Of a DNA stretch of 64,000 nt, positions 11,446-22,440 are shown piece by piece (positions within the stretch are counted from its first letter, which is position 1; each line of letters begins with the position of its first letter). Source of the DNA: Prochilodus magdalenae (Eukaryota > Chordata > Actinopteri > Characiformes > Prochilodontidae); NCBI GenBank assembly GCA_024036415.1, contig JAMWET010007208.1, positions 732,501 to 796,500 on the forward strand, written 5' to 3'. The position numbers and the translations under genes were made by a program. Under the pieces are notes generated by a model. It saw only the letters and a program-made list of their open reading frames with translations. It was not told the origin of the DNA and ran no database searches.

Positions 11446-12200
11446 CGGAGCTAGTGGGTGGAGTGGCATGTCTTATCATCCTAGCTCAAATCCCTCATTG
11501 TTGACGGCTATTACACAGAAACCACCTTAGTAGAAAGATCCATCGTCTTCTCACCCTATAGCATCTGCTTTCTGTGTTTACTGTCTGTAATCAGTGTTTG
11601 GAGACCTTCAGCTTTCCCTTAGCGTCTTCCTCCGGTTTCTTGGAATCCCTGCCTCCCTCCTCCACCCAAAAGTGAAGCCTGCCTTGCCATTTGTAGTCAT
11701 TTCACCCATCATGCTGGGGTGGATGAAACGGGATAAGTTCCGGAGAATTCCTTCTGAGTTTGTAATGCTTTGGACTGACTACTGTTGCCTGTTAACACTG
11801 TTTATGATTGCACTACAAGCCACTAGGTAAACCACCACATAACCCTCATAAGCAAAGCTGCATATCTGTTCAGCGTTGTCGTGATGACATCAGTACAGTA
11901 AGCGATTAACACTTTCTCATTTTTCTAAACACTAAACATGCCAGTATGAAAACAGACCCTGGCATTGTGTATTACAGTATACCTCTAGAAGGGCAGGCAT
12001 TATAAGATGCTGTTAAAGACGTCCTTTTAGAAGTTGTAGAATTTTTATAGTTATACTGACCAATGCCTGTCACTCCAGGCTTTACTTTTAGGGATACAAC
12101 ACTGTTATCACTAATGTCACAGAAACCACTTTAGTAGAATGATCTATATCAATAAAATGAGATAAGAAGAAACATTACGACAATATTGTTGTCGTCAGGG
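11446..12200. other. Intergenic sequence without recognised features
   Basis: No gene or repeat recognised. An open frame at 11594-11830 (78 codons) has no domain I know and is not flanked by clear splice signals. Confidence 0.35.
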
Positions 12201-12569
12201 ACAAAGAGATCAAGGACAAGCGAGTTTTATTAAACAGGCAGTCACACAAAGCAGCAAAACACGATCAAACATGAGGGAGAAGGCGAGGTCAAAGTCAGGG
12301 GACAGGTCAGAACCAGAACAGACAATCAGCAAGGCTACCAAAATATAAGGGAGAGACTGAAGCAAAGGTCAGGATACAGAAATCGGTCGAATAGCCAGAA
12401 GGTAAAGGAGGATTAAGCCATAAGGGGTCAAAGAAGAGATTCTGGTGAAATAGAATTCTGTTGACCTGGAGCAGAAGAGACTGTAAGACTGAGGACATGT
12501 GGTAGTTCTCAGGTGATGACCTGGGAAGTTGAGCGGGGGAAGAGACTGGACCCGGAGACTGAGGACATG
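12201..12569. other. Possible dispersed repeat upstream of the solo LTR
   Basis: A purine-rich tract (TTTTATTAAACAGGCAG ... CAAAACACGATCAAACATGA ... GGTCAAAGTCAGGGGACAGG) resembles interspersed fish sequence I have seen, but I cannot name a family. The phrase GACTGAGGACATGTGG occurs twice (near 12486 and 12557), the second at the LTR edge. Confidence 0.35.
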
Positions 12570-12890
12570 TGGATTATGTGCCATAGCGGTCTATATAAGT
12601 TGAGCGCATGCGCACTGTATGTCGTGAGCGAGAGAGGGAGTACAAAGCTAACGGTTATGTAAGTACGGCACGTGGAATGGTTACGGGGGTTTTTGTAACC
12701 TGTATGTTCTGCTGCAGTGTTATCTGGATTGTAACCACGAGGTGTGGGTGCTCCTCTGCCCAATAAATGGTGCAGTACTCCGAACGGCTGTGTCTCGCCT
12801 GGATTTCTTTGTGGAGGTCGGGGAAAGCAGCTAACCCCCTGTTGCATCTCCCTCCCCGGGAGCCTTCACCCAACTACTGAGTGCGTTACA
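12570..12890 (+). mobile_element. Probable solo LTR
   Basis: The segment starts TGGATTATG and ends GCGTTACA, the TG...CA ends expected of an LTR. It carries a TATA box (CTATATAAG near 12591) and a polyadenylation signal AATAAA near 12762. Flanking 5-mers ACATG (12565-12569) and CCATG (12891-12895) match at four of five positions, consistent with an old 5-bp target duplication as in Gypsy-type elements. No internal retroelement coding region is nearby, so a solo LTR left by recombination is inferred. Confidence 0.6.
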
Positions 12891-13137
12891 CCATGCCGAG
12901 TTTTGGATATTCTAACAGAGTTGAACTCTCTGTGACCTTTTGCCAATGTCCCAGACCTTAATTAGCTTGTTAGCTTGCACTTGGAAAGGCCAGAAATCCT
13001 CAAACCGTGTCCCAACAATCAGCAGCCATGGGCCTGGCTTGCAGTGTAGTGCTTTCTTCTCCTGCTTTGCCAGCATTCCACTTCTGCCAGGCCTTCTAAT
13101 CCATATGGTTTAATTGTACACTTAAGGTCGGTAGGTA

Positions 13138-13758
13138 CAGGGGTTGGACAATGAAACTGAAACACCTGGTTTTAGACCACAATCATTTATTAGTATGGTG
13201 TAGGGCCTCCTTTTGTGGCCAATACAGCGTCAGTTCATCTTGGGAATGACATATACAGTCCTGCACAGTGGTCAGAGGGAGTTTAAGCCATTCTTCTTGC
13301 AGGATAGTGGCCAGGTCACTACGTGATGCTGGTGGAGGTTCGTCCTTTTTGGTGGTATGCTGACATTACCCTGGATACCGTGGCTCTTGATACGTCACAA
13401 AGACTTGCTGTCTTGGTCACAGATGCGCCAGCAGTGCTGGTACCTAGAGATTAATACACACCATGAGCTCAGACACTGCCCGAACAGGGGGCCAGTGCAG
13501 GGGGCAACTACTGCTGTCTTGGTCACAGATGCGCCAGCGAGACGTGCACCAACAGTTTGTCCTCTTTTGAACTCTGGTATGTCACCCATAATATTGTGTG
13601 CATTGCAGTATTTTGAGCAGAACTGTGCTCTTACCTGCTAACTGAACCTTCACACTCTGCTCTTACTGGTGCAATGTGCAATTTACACCAGTGAAATTTA
13701 ACCATGAGACCTCCCACACTAAAATGACGGGTGTTTCAGTTTCATTGTCCAACCCCTG
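13138..13758 (-). mobile_element. Internally deleted Tc1-like element (MITE), copy B, with inserted minisatellite monomer
   Basis: Same terminal repeats as copy A, flanked by TA (13136-13137 and 13759-13760), with the HTH-to-C-terminus deletion junction near 13338. It is longer because a single monomer of the 61-bp minisatellite found at 15.9-17.7 kb sits at about 13433-13501. The insertion is bracketed by an exact 27-bp duplication of element sequence (13406-13432 and 13512-13538). Part of the right end near 13690 is also deleted relative to the other copies. Confidence 0.92.
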
Positions 13759-14389
13759 TACATATCAGCCTGAGTTTAGCCACAGAGATCACAAATAGAA
13801 ACTTCTTAGTGGCTTCATACTTAGGAAACTTAGTGGAACAACATACTGAACTAAAGGAGAACAGCCTTGCACACCTGCACACCAATGCCAAAGCCTCATG
13901 CCTATTCTGAAGCATGGTTGAGGAAGCATCATGACCCAATACCCGCCTCACTCTGCCAGAAACAATACCGTTACGGGAAGAGCTTTAGGTAAGTGCATAT
14001 TGTGTATATTTAGACACAGATTTCCGGTCAAAGCATTCTTTCTCACGCTATACAATTGTAGGTTTTGAATGAATTCCAGCAGTTACAGGGTTATTAGAGG
14101 GTTACAGCGTTCCTATAATTCTTCTCCTCACTCACGTGATTAACTCTCATTGGGAGTCGGGCTGGGAGAATTTCTAATCTTAGACGAACCAATATTCCCA
14201 CATATTTACAGATACAATTTATGCAACCGAAGAGAAGACGCAGGAGTCACTGGAGTCCCGGGTAGTGGAGGTGTATCAAAGAAAACTAAACAAACTATTA
14301 ACCATTAATGACAGCAGTATGCTGGGAATCCTTTGAGACCGGAATCTTTTTTTTTTTTTGAGGGAGACTTCTTTTTGGACATTCTCACA
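13759..14389. other. Intergenic sequence without recognised features
   Basis: Nothing recognised apart from a poly-T run near 14347-14359. Confidence 0.35.
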
Positions 14390-14535
14390 ATCCTCTTCCA
14401 CATGGGGTCACTGAGGTCAAGCAAATAATGTCATTCAGGACCAGACTCAAACATGTGCTCGTTCCCACAGTGATCAGGCTCTATAACGGGTCACTCTACC
14501 TGTATAACAGGTCACTCTACCTCAGGGGCTGCACG
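14390..14535 (+). pseudogene. Possible LINE reverse transcriptase tail
   Basis: The frame at 14428 onward starts MSFRTRLKHVLVPTVIRLYN, which resembles the extreme C-terminus of jockey-type LINE proteins (compare NSFYPQAIRFLNKL at 650-690). It is short and followed by an unrelated repeat, so the assignment is weak. Confidence 0.35.
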
Positions 14536-14544
14536 GAACTATAC

Positions 14545-14690
14545 TCACTCAGTATACTCAGATATACTCATTCATCTTCTAAGCCGCCTACTCAGTTGCA
14601 GGGGTTGCTGGAGCCTGTCCCAGTGCTCAATGAGCGGAAGGCAGGAAACAGCCTGGACAGGCTGCCAGCCCATTGGAAAGCCCAGAATTT
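14545..14690 (+). repeat. Dispersed teleost repeat (CCTGGACAG family), copy 2
   Basis: Contains GAGCCTGTCCCAGTGCTCAA and GCAGGAAACAGCCTGGACAG, matching copies at 2256-2460 and 20985-21235. The upstream part TTCATCTTCTAAGCCGCCTA corresponds to TCATCTTCTGAACCACTTTA in copy 3, which helps define the left side of the family. Confidence 0.6.
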
Positions 14691-15820
14691 ATATTGCAAC
14701 CTACGTCATGCTATTTTCTGTGAAATCGCTCTTGTGACTTTTTGCTGGTGCCTAATAAGAGTCTTATTCTGTGCCCATGTCCTCCTTAAACATAATTTCC
14801 TGCGGTTACATTTCTGCGGGTGGCATGCACAGTGCTTTACACCCCAAATGTACTCCTGCCTCCGCATGTCTGGAGATGTGATGTTGTAATGGGCTGAATC
14901 ATTCCGGGAAGGACCACTCCTCACAATCAAATAAAATCCTGAAGAATAAAATCATGTATTGCCTACATTTTTTTCCTACCCAAGTAGCCAGTTTCATCAG
15001 TTCAGGGAAGAAAAATGCATCCTGATTTTCCATTTATTTGCCTTCAAAGAAAAAGTCAACCAGGTCCCAGGACTTAGGTCAGGAAACCCTGCGGTAATAA
15101 GCAGGCTCATGGAATTTTATCATGCCTATTGAGGCTTTTGGTCTTTTTTCCAAATACTACAAACAATTCATGGGGCCTGGCTGAAACTGATAAGCAAGAT
15201 ATACCTTATAAGCCAGCATCTCAGGGGATTTGCTTGTTCAAAGCAAGAAACTAAATACATTTTTCCCGTTGAATGTTTTTGTAAGGCACCATTTGATAGT
15301 GGCTGTTGAACACAGTGCTATAAACATGACACCCAGTAATTTCTTTCCGATCCAGTTTCCATGACCTGTAGTACAAAGATACTCAGATACAAAGTTCTCA
15401 GTCACTCCAATGGTATGTGTTATGAAGTCTTGTTGACTGTTGAACTTAATGAACAGTTTCGGGATGTTTTTAATGTGGAGTGTAAAAGAAATATGTTTTG
15501 TTTGTGCATAAACGTGACTGTGTACTGATTGAGCAGAAGCAACTCTATAAAAAGAAGGGAGCCAAGATTTCTCCAGGTCAGTGTCCAGGGCTGACAAACA
15601 GTTACATCAACTGTTTAAATGAAGTCATTGCTGCTGAAGAGTTACCAAGAAAGAAGAGGCTGACATCCTTAAGTCAACAAAGGCATCTAATGTTGGATTA
15701 GTGAGTGGAATAGTGCTAGCATACTATGACAGAACATAATTCAGTAGCCAGTTGTTTTGTTAAGCTGCATCATGTTTTGTTAACAGTGCGAGTAGCCTAC
15801 CCTTTCCACTAGCCAGGGTT
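14691..15820. other. Intergenic sequence without recognised features
   Basis: No supported gene or repeat. Open frames at 14706-14930 and 15238-15597 have no domain. Confidence 0.35.
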
Positions 15821-15883
15821 TACATTTACATTTACATTTAAGGTATTTAGCAGACGCTCTTATCCAGAGCGACTTACAACCGT
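15821..15883 (-). repeat. SINE-tail-like fragment
   Basis: CAGACGCTCTTATCCAGAGC and GACTTACAA match the reversed tail of the SINEs at 3230, 3716 and 30649. They are preceded by three TTTACA repeats. No A or B box follows. The fragment lies about 60 bp before the 61-bp minisatellite and may belong to the repeat that carries it. Confidence 0.6.
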
Positions 15884-15940
15884 GCTTAGTGTTCCATTGG
15901 ATAATATTCCAGCTAGTGCAGGAAGTTTAGAGCCTAGAAC

Positions 15941-17668
15941 TCACCATGAGCTCAGACACTGCCCGAACAGGGGGCCAGTGCTGGTACCTAGAGATTAATA
16001 CACACCATGAGCTCAGACACTGCCCGAACAGGGGGCCAGTGCTGGTACCTAGAGATTAATACACACCATGAGCTCAGACACTGCCCGAACAGGGGGCCAG
16101 TGCTGGTACCTAGAGATTAATACACACCATGAGCTCAGACACTGCCCGAACAGGGGGCCGGTGCTGGTACCTAGAGATTAATACACACCATGAGCTCAGA
16201 CACTGCCCGAACAGGGGGCCAGTGCTGGTACCTAGAGATTAATACTCACCATGAGCTCAGACACTGCCCAAACAGGGGGCCAGTGCTGGTACCTAGAGAT
16301 TAATACTCACCATGAGCTCAGACACTGCCCGAACAGAGGGCCGGTGCTGGTACCTAGAGATTAATACACACCATGAGCTCAGGCACTGCCCGAACAGGGG
16401 GCCAGTGCTGGTACCTAGAGATTAATACACACCATGAGCTCAGACACTGCCCGAACAGGGGGCCAGTGCTGTTACCTAGAGATTAATACACACCATGAGC
16501 TCAGACACTGCCCGAACAGGGGGCCAGTGCTGGTACCTAGAGATTAATACACACCATGAGCTCAGACACTGCCCGAACAGGGGGCCAGTGCTGGTACCTA
16601 GAGATTAATACTCACCATGAGCTCAGGCACTGCCCGAACAGGGGGCCAGTGCTGGTACCTAGAGATTAATACACACCATGAGCTCAGACACTGCCCGAAC
16701 AGGGGGGCCAGTGCTGGTACCTAGAGATTAATACACACCATGAGCTCAGACACTGCCCGAACAGGCACCCAGTGCAGGTACCTAGAGATTAATACACACC
16801 ATGAGCTCAGACACTGCCCGAACAGGGGCCAGTGCTGGTACCCCGAACAGGGGGCCAGTGCTGGTACCTAGAGATTAATACTCACCATGAGCTCAGACAC
16901 TGCCCGAACAGGGGGCCAGTGCTGGTACCTAGAGATTAATACTCACCATGAGCTCAGGCACTGCCCGAACAGGGGGCCAGTGCTGGTACCTAGAGATTAA
17001 TACACACCATGAGCTCAGACACTGCCCGAACAGGGGGCCAGTGCTGGTACCTAGAGATTACTACACCATGAGCTCAGACACTGCCCGAACAGGGGGCCAG
17101 TGCTGGTACCTAGAGATTAATACACACCATGAGCTCAGGCACTGCCCGAACAGAGGGCCAGTGCTGGTACCTAGAGATTAATACACACCATGAGCTCAGA
17201 CACTGCCCGAACAGGGGGCCAGTGCTGGTACCTAGAGATTAATACACACCATGAGCTCAGACACTGCCCGAAAAGGCGCCCAGTGCTGGTACCTAGAGAT
17301 TAATACACACCATGAGCTCAGACACTGCCCGAACAGGGGGCCAGTGCTGGTACCTAGAGATTAATACACACCATGAGCTCAGACACTGCCCGAACAGGGG
17401 GCCAGTGCAGGTACCTAGAGATTAATACACACCATGAGCTCAGACACTGCCCGAACAGAGGGCCGGTGCTGGTACCTAGAGATTAATACACACCATGGGC
17501 TCAGACACTGCCCGAACAGGGGGCCAGTGCAGGTACCTAGAGATTAATACACACCATGAGCTCAGACACTGCCCGAACAGGGGGCCAGTGCTGGTACCTA
17601 GAGATTAATACACACCATAAGCTCAGGCACTGCCCGAACAGGGGGCCAGTGCTGGTACCTAGAGATGA
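15941..17668. repeat. 61-bp minisatellite, about 28 copies
   Basis: The unit includes TGCTGGTACCTAGAGATTAA, TACACACCATGAGCTCAGAC and ACTGCCCGAACAGGGGGCCA. Copies are highly similar, with scattered substitutions (CACACC/CTCACC, GGGGG/AGGG) and a few truncations near 16838. High identity suggests recent expansion or homogenisation. Open frames through it are by-products of the repeat. Confidence 0.97.
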
Positions 17669-17895
17669 ATACAAAGACCTAGAGCAAGTAAACCATTACC
17701 TGGCAACCCCAGCCCAGTTCTCATTCCTATAGAGGAGAAAAGGTCGTTATAAGTGCAACACAATACACATTGACAAAGGTCATTATAAGTGCAATACAAA
17801 GGTTATTAAAGTCCAACACAATACACACAGTTTACACAGCCAGTTTAGTAGTTGTCAGTTTAGTAGAAACAGAAATCGTTATGTGATGTAAGTCA

Positions 17896-18260
17896 CCCTG
17901 TTAGCACAACCAGCATAGCTGGTTACCAGCAAAACGAGCATATGCTGTGTGCTGGCCGTTACTATGCTGGCCAGCAGCAATGCAAATTCATATAGTGGTC
18001 ACCAGCAGAACTAGCATATGCTGTGTACTGGCTGTTGCTGCTTTGTATGTATTAGCATGTGACATAAGCTGTAATGATGGTATTTACTGTGACAGTGATC
18101 AGTAATGGTAACATGACACAGCTGCTGAGCACAGCATATGCTGGTTTTGCTGGTGACCAGCATATTAACTTCTAATACTATGCTGGTCACCAGCAAAACC
18201 AGCATATGCTGTGCTCAGCATCTGTGTCATGTTACCATTATGTCACATGCTAATACATAT
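17896..18260. repeat. Large hairpin of ACCAGCA-rich repeat
   Basis: The left arm 18046-18163 and right arm 18180-18259 are nearly perfect inverted repeats around a 16-bp loop. The central arms share ATGCTGGTCACCAGCAAAAC and CAGCATATGCTGTGCTCAGC. The left arm carries an extra ~38-bp segment (about 18067-18105) absent from the right. Upstream (17896-18045) are two more diverged copies of the GTCACCAGCA / AGCATATGCTGTGT units. This is probably a foldback-type DNA element. Confidence 0.85.
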
Positions 18261-18429
18261 TAAGCGTGCTTCAGTTGGCCAAAATAATATCAGACGTTAT
18301 GACACGTGTCGCAACAAATACTGATGATGCTGTTATGTTATATTGCTAAACAAAATCTCTAGGCCATGACATCTGCTGTGATCCATTTATAGCATGCTTA
18401 TGTCAGTGTAAGTTTGCTGATCAATATCT

Positions 18430-18690
18430 AATCATTGACCAGGACATCTGAAACAGTGTGCCATGGACAGATGAGTCAAAGATAGAGTTGTATGGTCACA
18501 GTGCCAGAAGGCATATATAGTAAATACAAAACTCAGAAATGGATCAGAGGGACAAGGCTTGACATGTTATGGTTTGGTTCTTCTGTGCTGCCTCGGTGTC
18601 TGGAAAGTGGAAAGTGCCTGTGGAGAAGACCATCTGCCAAAAATAACTGTTGCACAGCTATGTGTGGGTAACAGCAGCGTCCACTCACTG
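18430..18690 (+). pseudogene. Tc1-like transposase fragment
   Basis: A broken frame near 18455-18510 reads TVPWTDESKIELYGHSARRH, the segment around the second catalytic block of Tc1-like transposases (WTDESK). A later MVWF-like block follows near 18568. In-frame stops separate them, so this is a decayed fragment. Confidence 0.7.
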
Positions 18691-18739
18691 TCCACTCTAT
18701 TTAACACTCCTACCTTGCTGGTCCACTTGTAGATGTACA

Positions 18740-18904
18740 GTCAGAGACTATAGCTCATCTGTTGCTGAACAGTTTGTGTTGGTCAGCCTCTAGTCCTTCA
18801 TTAGTGGTCACAGGACGCCGCACACAGGGTGCTTCCCCAGGACGCTGCCCGCAGGATGCTGTCCACAGGACACGGTTAGCTGGATGATTCTCAGTTCAGC
18901 AGTG
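18740..18904. repeat. Truncated foldback-family fragment
   Basis: GATTCTCAGTTCAGCAGTGA at 18885-18904 resembles the loop/arm sequence ATTCTCAGTCCAGCAGTGGC of the foldback at 8323-8555. The upstream GGTCACAGGACGC segment fits the outer part of that family as I remember it. It is cut off by the 79-bp minisatellite. Confidence 0.5.
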
Positions 18905-20310
18905 ACACTAACTCCTTTAGTCCTGTCAGCTTCTCACTCTCTCTCACTTTCTTCTCCATCACTAACCTCCATCAGATCTGCTCCTTCAGTCCTGTCAGTC
19001 TCCTTCAGCTTCTTTCTCTCCCTCACTTTCTTCTCCATCACTAACCTCCATCAGATCTGCTCCTTCAGTCCTGTCAGTCTCATTCAGCTTCTTTCTCTCC
19101 CTCACGTTCTTCTCCATCACCAACCTCCATCAGATCTGCTCCTTCAGTCCTGTCAGTCACCTCCAGCTTCTTTCTCTCCCTCTCTTTCTTCTCCATCACT
19201 AACCTCCATCAGATCTGCTCCTTCAGTCCTGTCAGTCTCCTTCAGCTTCTTTCTCTCCCTCTCTTTCTTCTCCATCACTAACCTCCATCAGATCTGCTCC
19301 TTCAGTCCTGTCAGTCTCCTTCAGCTTCTGTCTCTCCCTCACTTTCTTCTCCATCACTAACCTCCATCAGATCTGCTCCTTCAGTCCTGTCAGTCTCCTT
19401 CAGCTTCTGTCTCTCCTTCACTTTCTTCTCCATCACTAACCTCCATCAGATCTGCTCCTTCAGTCCTGTCAGTCTCCTTCAACTTCTTTCTCTCCATCAC
19501 TTTCTTCTCCATCACTAACCTCCATCAGATCTGCTCCTTCAGTCCTGTCAGTCTCCTCCAGCTTCTTTCTCTCCCTCTCTTTCTTCTCCATCACTAACCT
19601 CCATCAGATCTGCTCCTTCAGTCCTGTCAGTCTCCTCCAGGTTCTTTCTCTCGCTCTCTTTCTTCTCCATCACTAACCTCCATCAGATCTGCTCCTTCAG
19701 TCCTGTCAGTCTCCTTCAGCTTCTTTCGCTTCTTCTCTTTCTTCTCCATCACTAACCTCCATCTGATCTGCTCCTTCAGTCCTGTCAGTCTCCTCCAGCT
19801 TCTGTCTCTCCCTCACATTCTTCTCCATCACTAACCTCCATAAGATCTGCTCCTTCAGTCCTGTCTGTCTCCTCCAGCTTCTTTCTCTCCCTCTCTTTCT
19901 TCTCCATCACTAACCTCCATCAGATCTGCTCCTTTAGTCCTGTCAGTCTCCTTCAGCTTCTTTCTCTCCCTCTTTCTTCTCCATCACTAACCTCCATCAG
20001 ATTTGCTCATTCAGTCCTGTCTGTCTCCTCCAGCTTCTTTCTCTTCCTCTTTCTTCTCCATCACTAACCTCCATCAGATCTGCTCCTTCAGTCTCCTTCA
20101 GCTTCTGTCTCTCCCTCACGTTCTTCTCCATCACCAACCTCCATCAGATCTGCTCCTTCAGTCCTGTCAGTCTCCTCCATCTTTTTTTTCTCTCCCTCTT
20201 TCTTCTCCATCACTAACCTCCATCAGATCTGCTCCTTCAGTCCTGTCAAGTCCTGTCTCATTTCTGCCTCTTCCTCACTTTCTTCTCCATCAGACCAACT
20301 CCCTTAGTCC
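18905..20310. repeat. 79-bp minisatellite, about 18 copies
   Basis: Pyrimidine-rich unit containing CTTCAGTCCTGTCAGTCTCC, TTCAGCTTCTTTCTCTCCCT and CCATCACTAACCTCCATCAG. Spacing between successive CTCCTTCAGT motifs is 79 bp (for example 18981 to 19060). Strong strand asymmetry, with almost no G in parts of the unit. The frames at 18884-19360 and 20003-20467 are artefacts of the repeat. Confidence 0.96.
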
Positions 20311-20984
20311 TGTCAGTCTCTTTCAGCTCTCATTCTTTCTCTTATTCCAATCACATCAGCTTAGAAGGTGTGATATGATTGCACAAGCTGGGGTTTCTAC
20401 TTTTCAACACATCAGCAGAGGCGCAGAACTTCATATCAAAAACGTCTTCTGCTCCTTTGTTAACTGATATGTATTTAATGTTATAGTTCGCTGTCATGTT
20501 TCCTCGTGACTGTGATTATAGTTTCATATGTATCAATATGATTTTATAATCCTCATTTTTATCATTGACTGGAAGAACAGTGGTGACCATAGACAATAGT
20601 AGTTTGGTAATGCTGGGTGAAGTAGAGTATAATGGGATGCTCTGGACCACCAACAAATGATCCTAGGGTTGCCATGTCCAAATATATAGAGCATTGGTGT
20701 GTGAAGCAGTGATGCTGTGCTCTATAGAATGATGGAGCACCATTAAACAACTTTGGAACAGGGATCTCAGGGGTCTCATATGCCCCAGCACATTAATGTA
20801 TCATTATTTACAGCCCAAAAATATTAACAGCCACTAATCAAAATCTCAGCTAAACCAAAACTATAACTGTGATGTGTTCTCAGACACCCAGCTACGGTTT
20901 TGTAGTGGTTTATTACTGTGGGTTTATCTGAGTGACCTCCTCAGCATTTCTGAGATGAACGAGGGGAGGACCTTTTGATGAATC
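20311..20984. other. Intergenic sequence without recognised features
   Basis: No gene or repeat recognised. Confidence 0.35.
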
Positions 20985-21235
20985 TCACTCATCTTCTGAA
21001 CCACTTTATTCTTCTGGGTGTCAGAGAGTGCTGGAGCCTTTTACAGCGTTCAATGGGCGAAAGGCAGGAAACGCTGTGGACATGTCATTAGTCCATCACA
21101 GGGCAAACATACACATACAAACCTATCATCTCCAATTCACCTGACTGCACGTCTTTGGACTGTGGAAGGAAACCCATGCAGGCACAGGGAGAACCAGAAC
21201 CGAAGTCTTCTTAGGTGGATCTAGGTTCTTGGGTG
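20985..21235 (+). repeat. Dispersed teleost repeat (CCTGGACAG family), copy 3
   Basis: The longest copy in the window: TCATCTTCTGAACCACTTTA at the left, GGGCGAAAGGCAGGAAACGC in the middle, then TTTGGACTGTGGAAGGAAAC and CATGCAGGCACAGGGAGAAC. It defines the order of the family whose shorter copies are at 2256 and 14545. Confidence 0.65.
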
Positions 21236-22127
21236 GATCTAAGAACTGAAATTATATCGACATCCGCAGATGATATACAAATAAGATCATTAGCTGAACA
21301 TTTTTGCATGTGGTTGAACCTGAATGTGCATGTAAAAGTAATGCAAAATTAATTTCACCAACAGTTTCATGTTAAAAACGTGTATCTGTATGGTCAAACT
21401 CACATCTGCACTGCAAAAAGAGATTTTGGCCAGTAGAATGATCTTAACACTCTTATTTTGACATAGTTGTAAGCTAATGTAAGATTGTTAAGCTTATTTC
21501 CAGGCATTCCACAAATTTTCTCACTATACTGGCAGATTACAGGTTCCTTGCCAATTTCCTGAAATAAGTATGTCGTATACTGCCCCCTTCTGGGCCTGCA
21601 CTGTACTGCACATGGCTTCTGTCATGTGATGACTCCACCTGCTTCACTCATTGCTCAAACCTGCAGATGATCATAGACTCACTGACAGCTTTATAGACTC
21701 ATTTGTATGCTGTGTTAGTTTCTGGATGTGTCTCAATTGTGCACTTACAGTAGTAATAATCCTGACTAGTTTTAACAACACAACATAATAATTATTATTA
21801 TTAGCCATCATCATCATTAAATTTATTCATCGAGCACTTTTTATGCCGTTGCCAGCTTGTTGCAAATGCTTTATAGACAGAAAGCATCAGTAATAGTAGT
21901 AGGTATGTGTTTTAATGACCCAAAGTTACAACTCAAATTCATAAATACCAAGATTAGTGAGTTAAATAAAGTATTAGTGAGACTAATAAAGGATTATCTT
22001 ATCTTAAAGAGACACGCTTTTAAACGTTTCTTAATCGTGAGCTCGACTGTCTCATAGAAGCTAGAAGTGAGTCATAACTGAGTCATAAGTGAGTCAAAGT
22101 GAATTATGTCTCTCCATGTTTCCAGTG
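21236..22127. other. Intergenic sequence without recognised genes
   Basis: No gene. The part around 21580-21640 shares GTACTGCACATGGCTTCT with 3500-3525, suggesting a dispersed repeat. The remainder is AT-rich and unassigned. Confidence 0.35.
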
Positions 22128-22440
22128 TTACAGATGGTTTTTGCAGAAGGACAGCGTCTGCAGGTCTAAGACCAAAAGTTGGAACATAAACATAGACGAC
22201 CTGCCATGTAAGATTAGCACTAGATTATCCAGAGCTTTATAGACCAACAGCAGAAATGTAAAGCCCTTTCTAATAGATACCAGCAGCCAGTGCGGCTCAT
22301 GTAGCTCAGGAGTGTTGTAGCGTTTGTTAGGATCCAGGCTGCTGAGTTTTGTATGGGCTGTAGGAGGTGGAGCATTACAGTAATCTATTTTGATTGACGC
22401 ATGAACGAGTTTCTTTGCGTCACTCTGAGGGGGAAACTTT
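22128..22440 (-). pseudogene. Decayed jockey-type LINE RT fragment
   Basis: On the minus strand the frame contains KKLVHASIKIDYCNA, HEPHWLLVSIRKGFTFLLL and VYKALDNL. These resemble the C-terminal RT region of CR1/L2-like LINEs (KIDYCNA, HWLPV..., FKILLLVYKAL). It is heavily mutated and truncated. Confidence 0.6.

Noticed and set aside
14428..14889. 153-codon frame on the plus strand
   Set aside because: The start resembles a LINE tail and the remainder runs through the CCTGGACAG dispersed repeat and unassigned sequence; not a host gene.
15941..17668. CRISPR-like array of regularly spaced repeats
   Set aside because: The 61-bp units are contiguous, with no variable spacers, in a vertebrate genome; it is a minisatellite.
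18884..20467. Long open frames of 154-158 codons rich in S, L and P
   Set aside because: They track the 79-bp pyrimidine-rich minisatellite in changing frames; not a gene.
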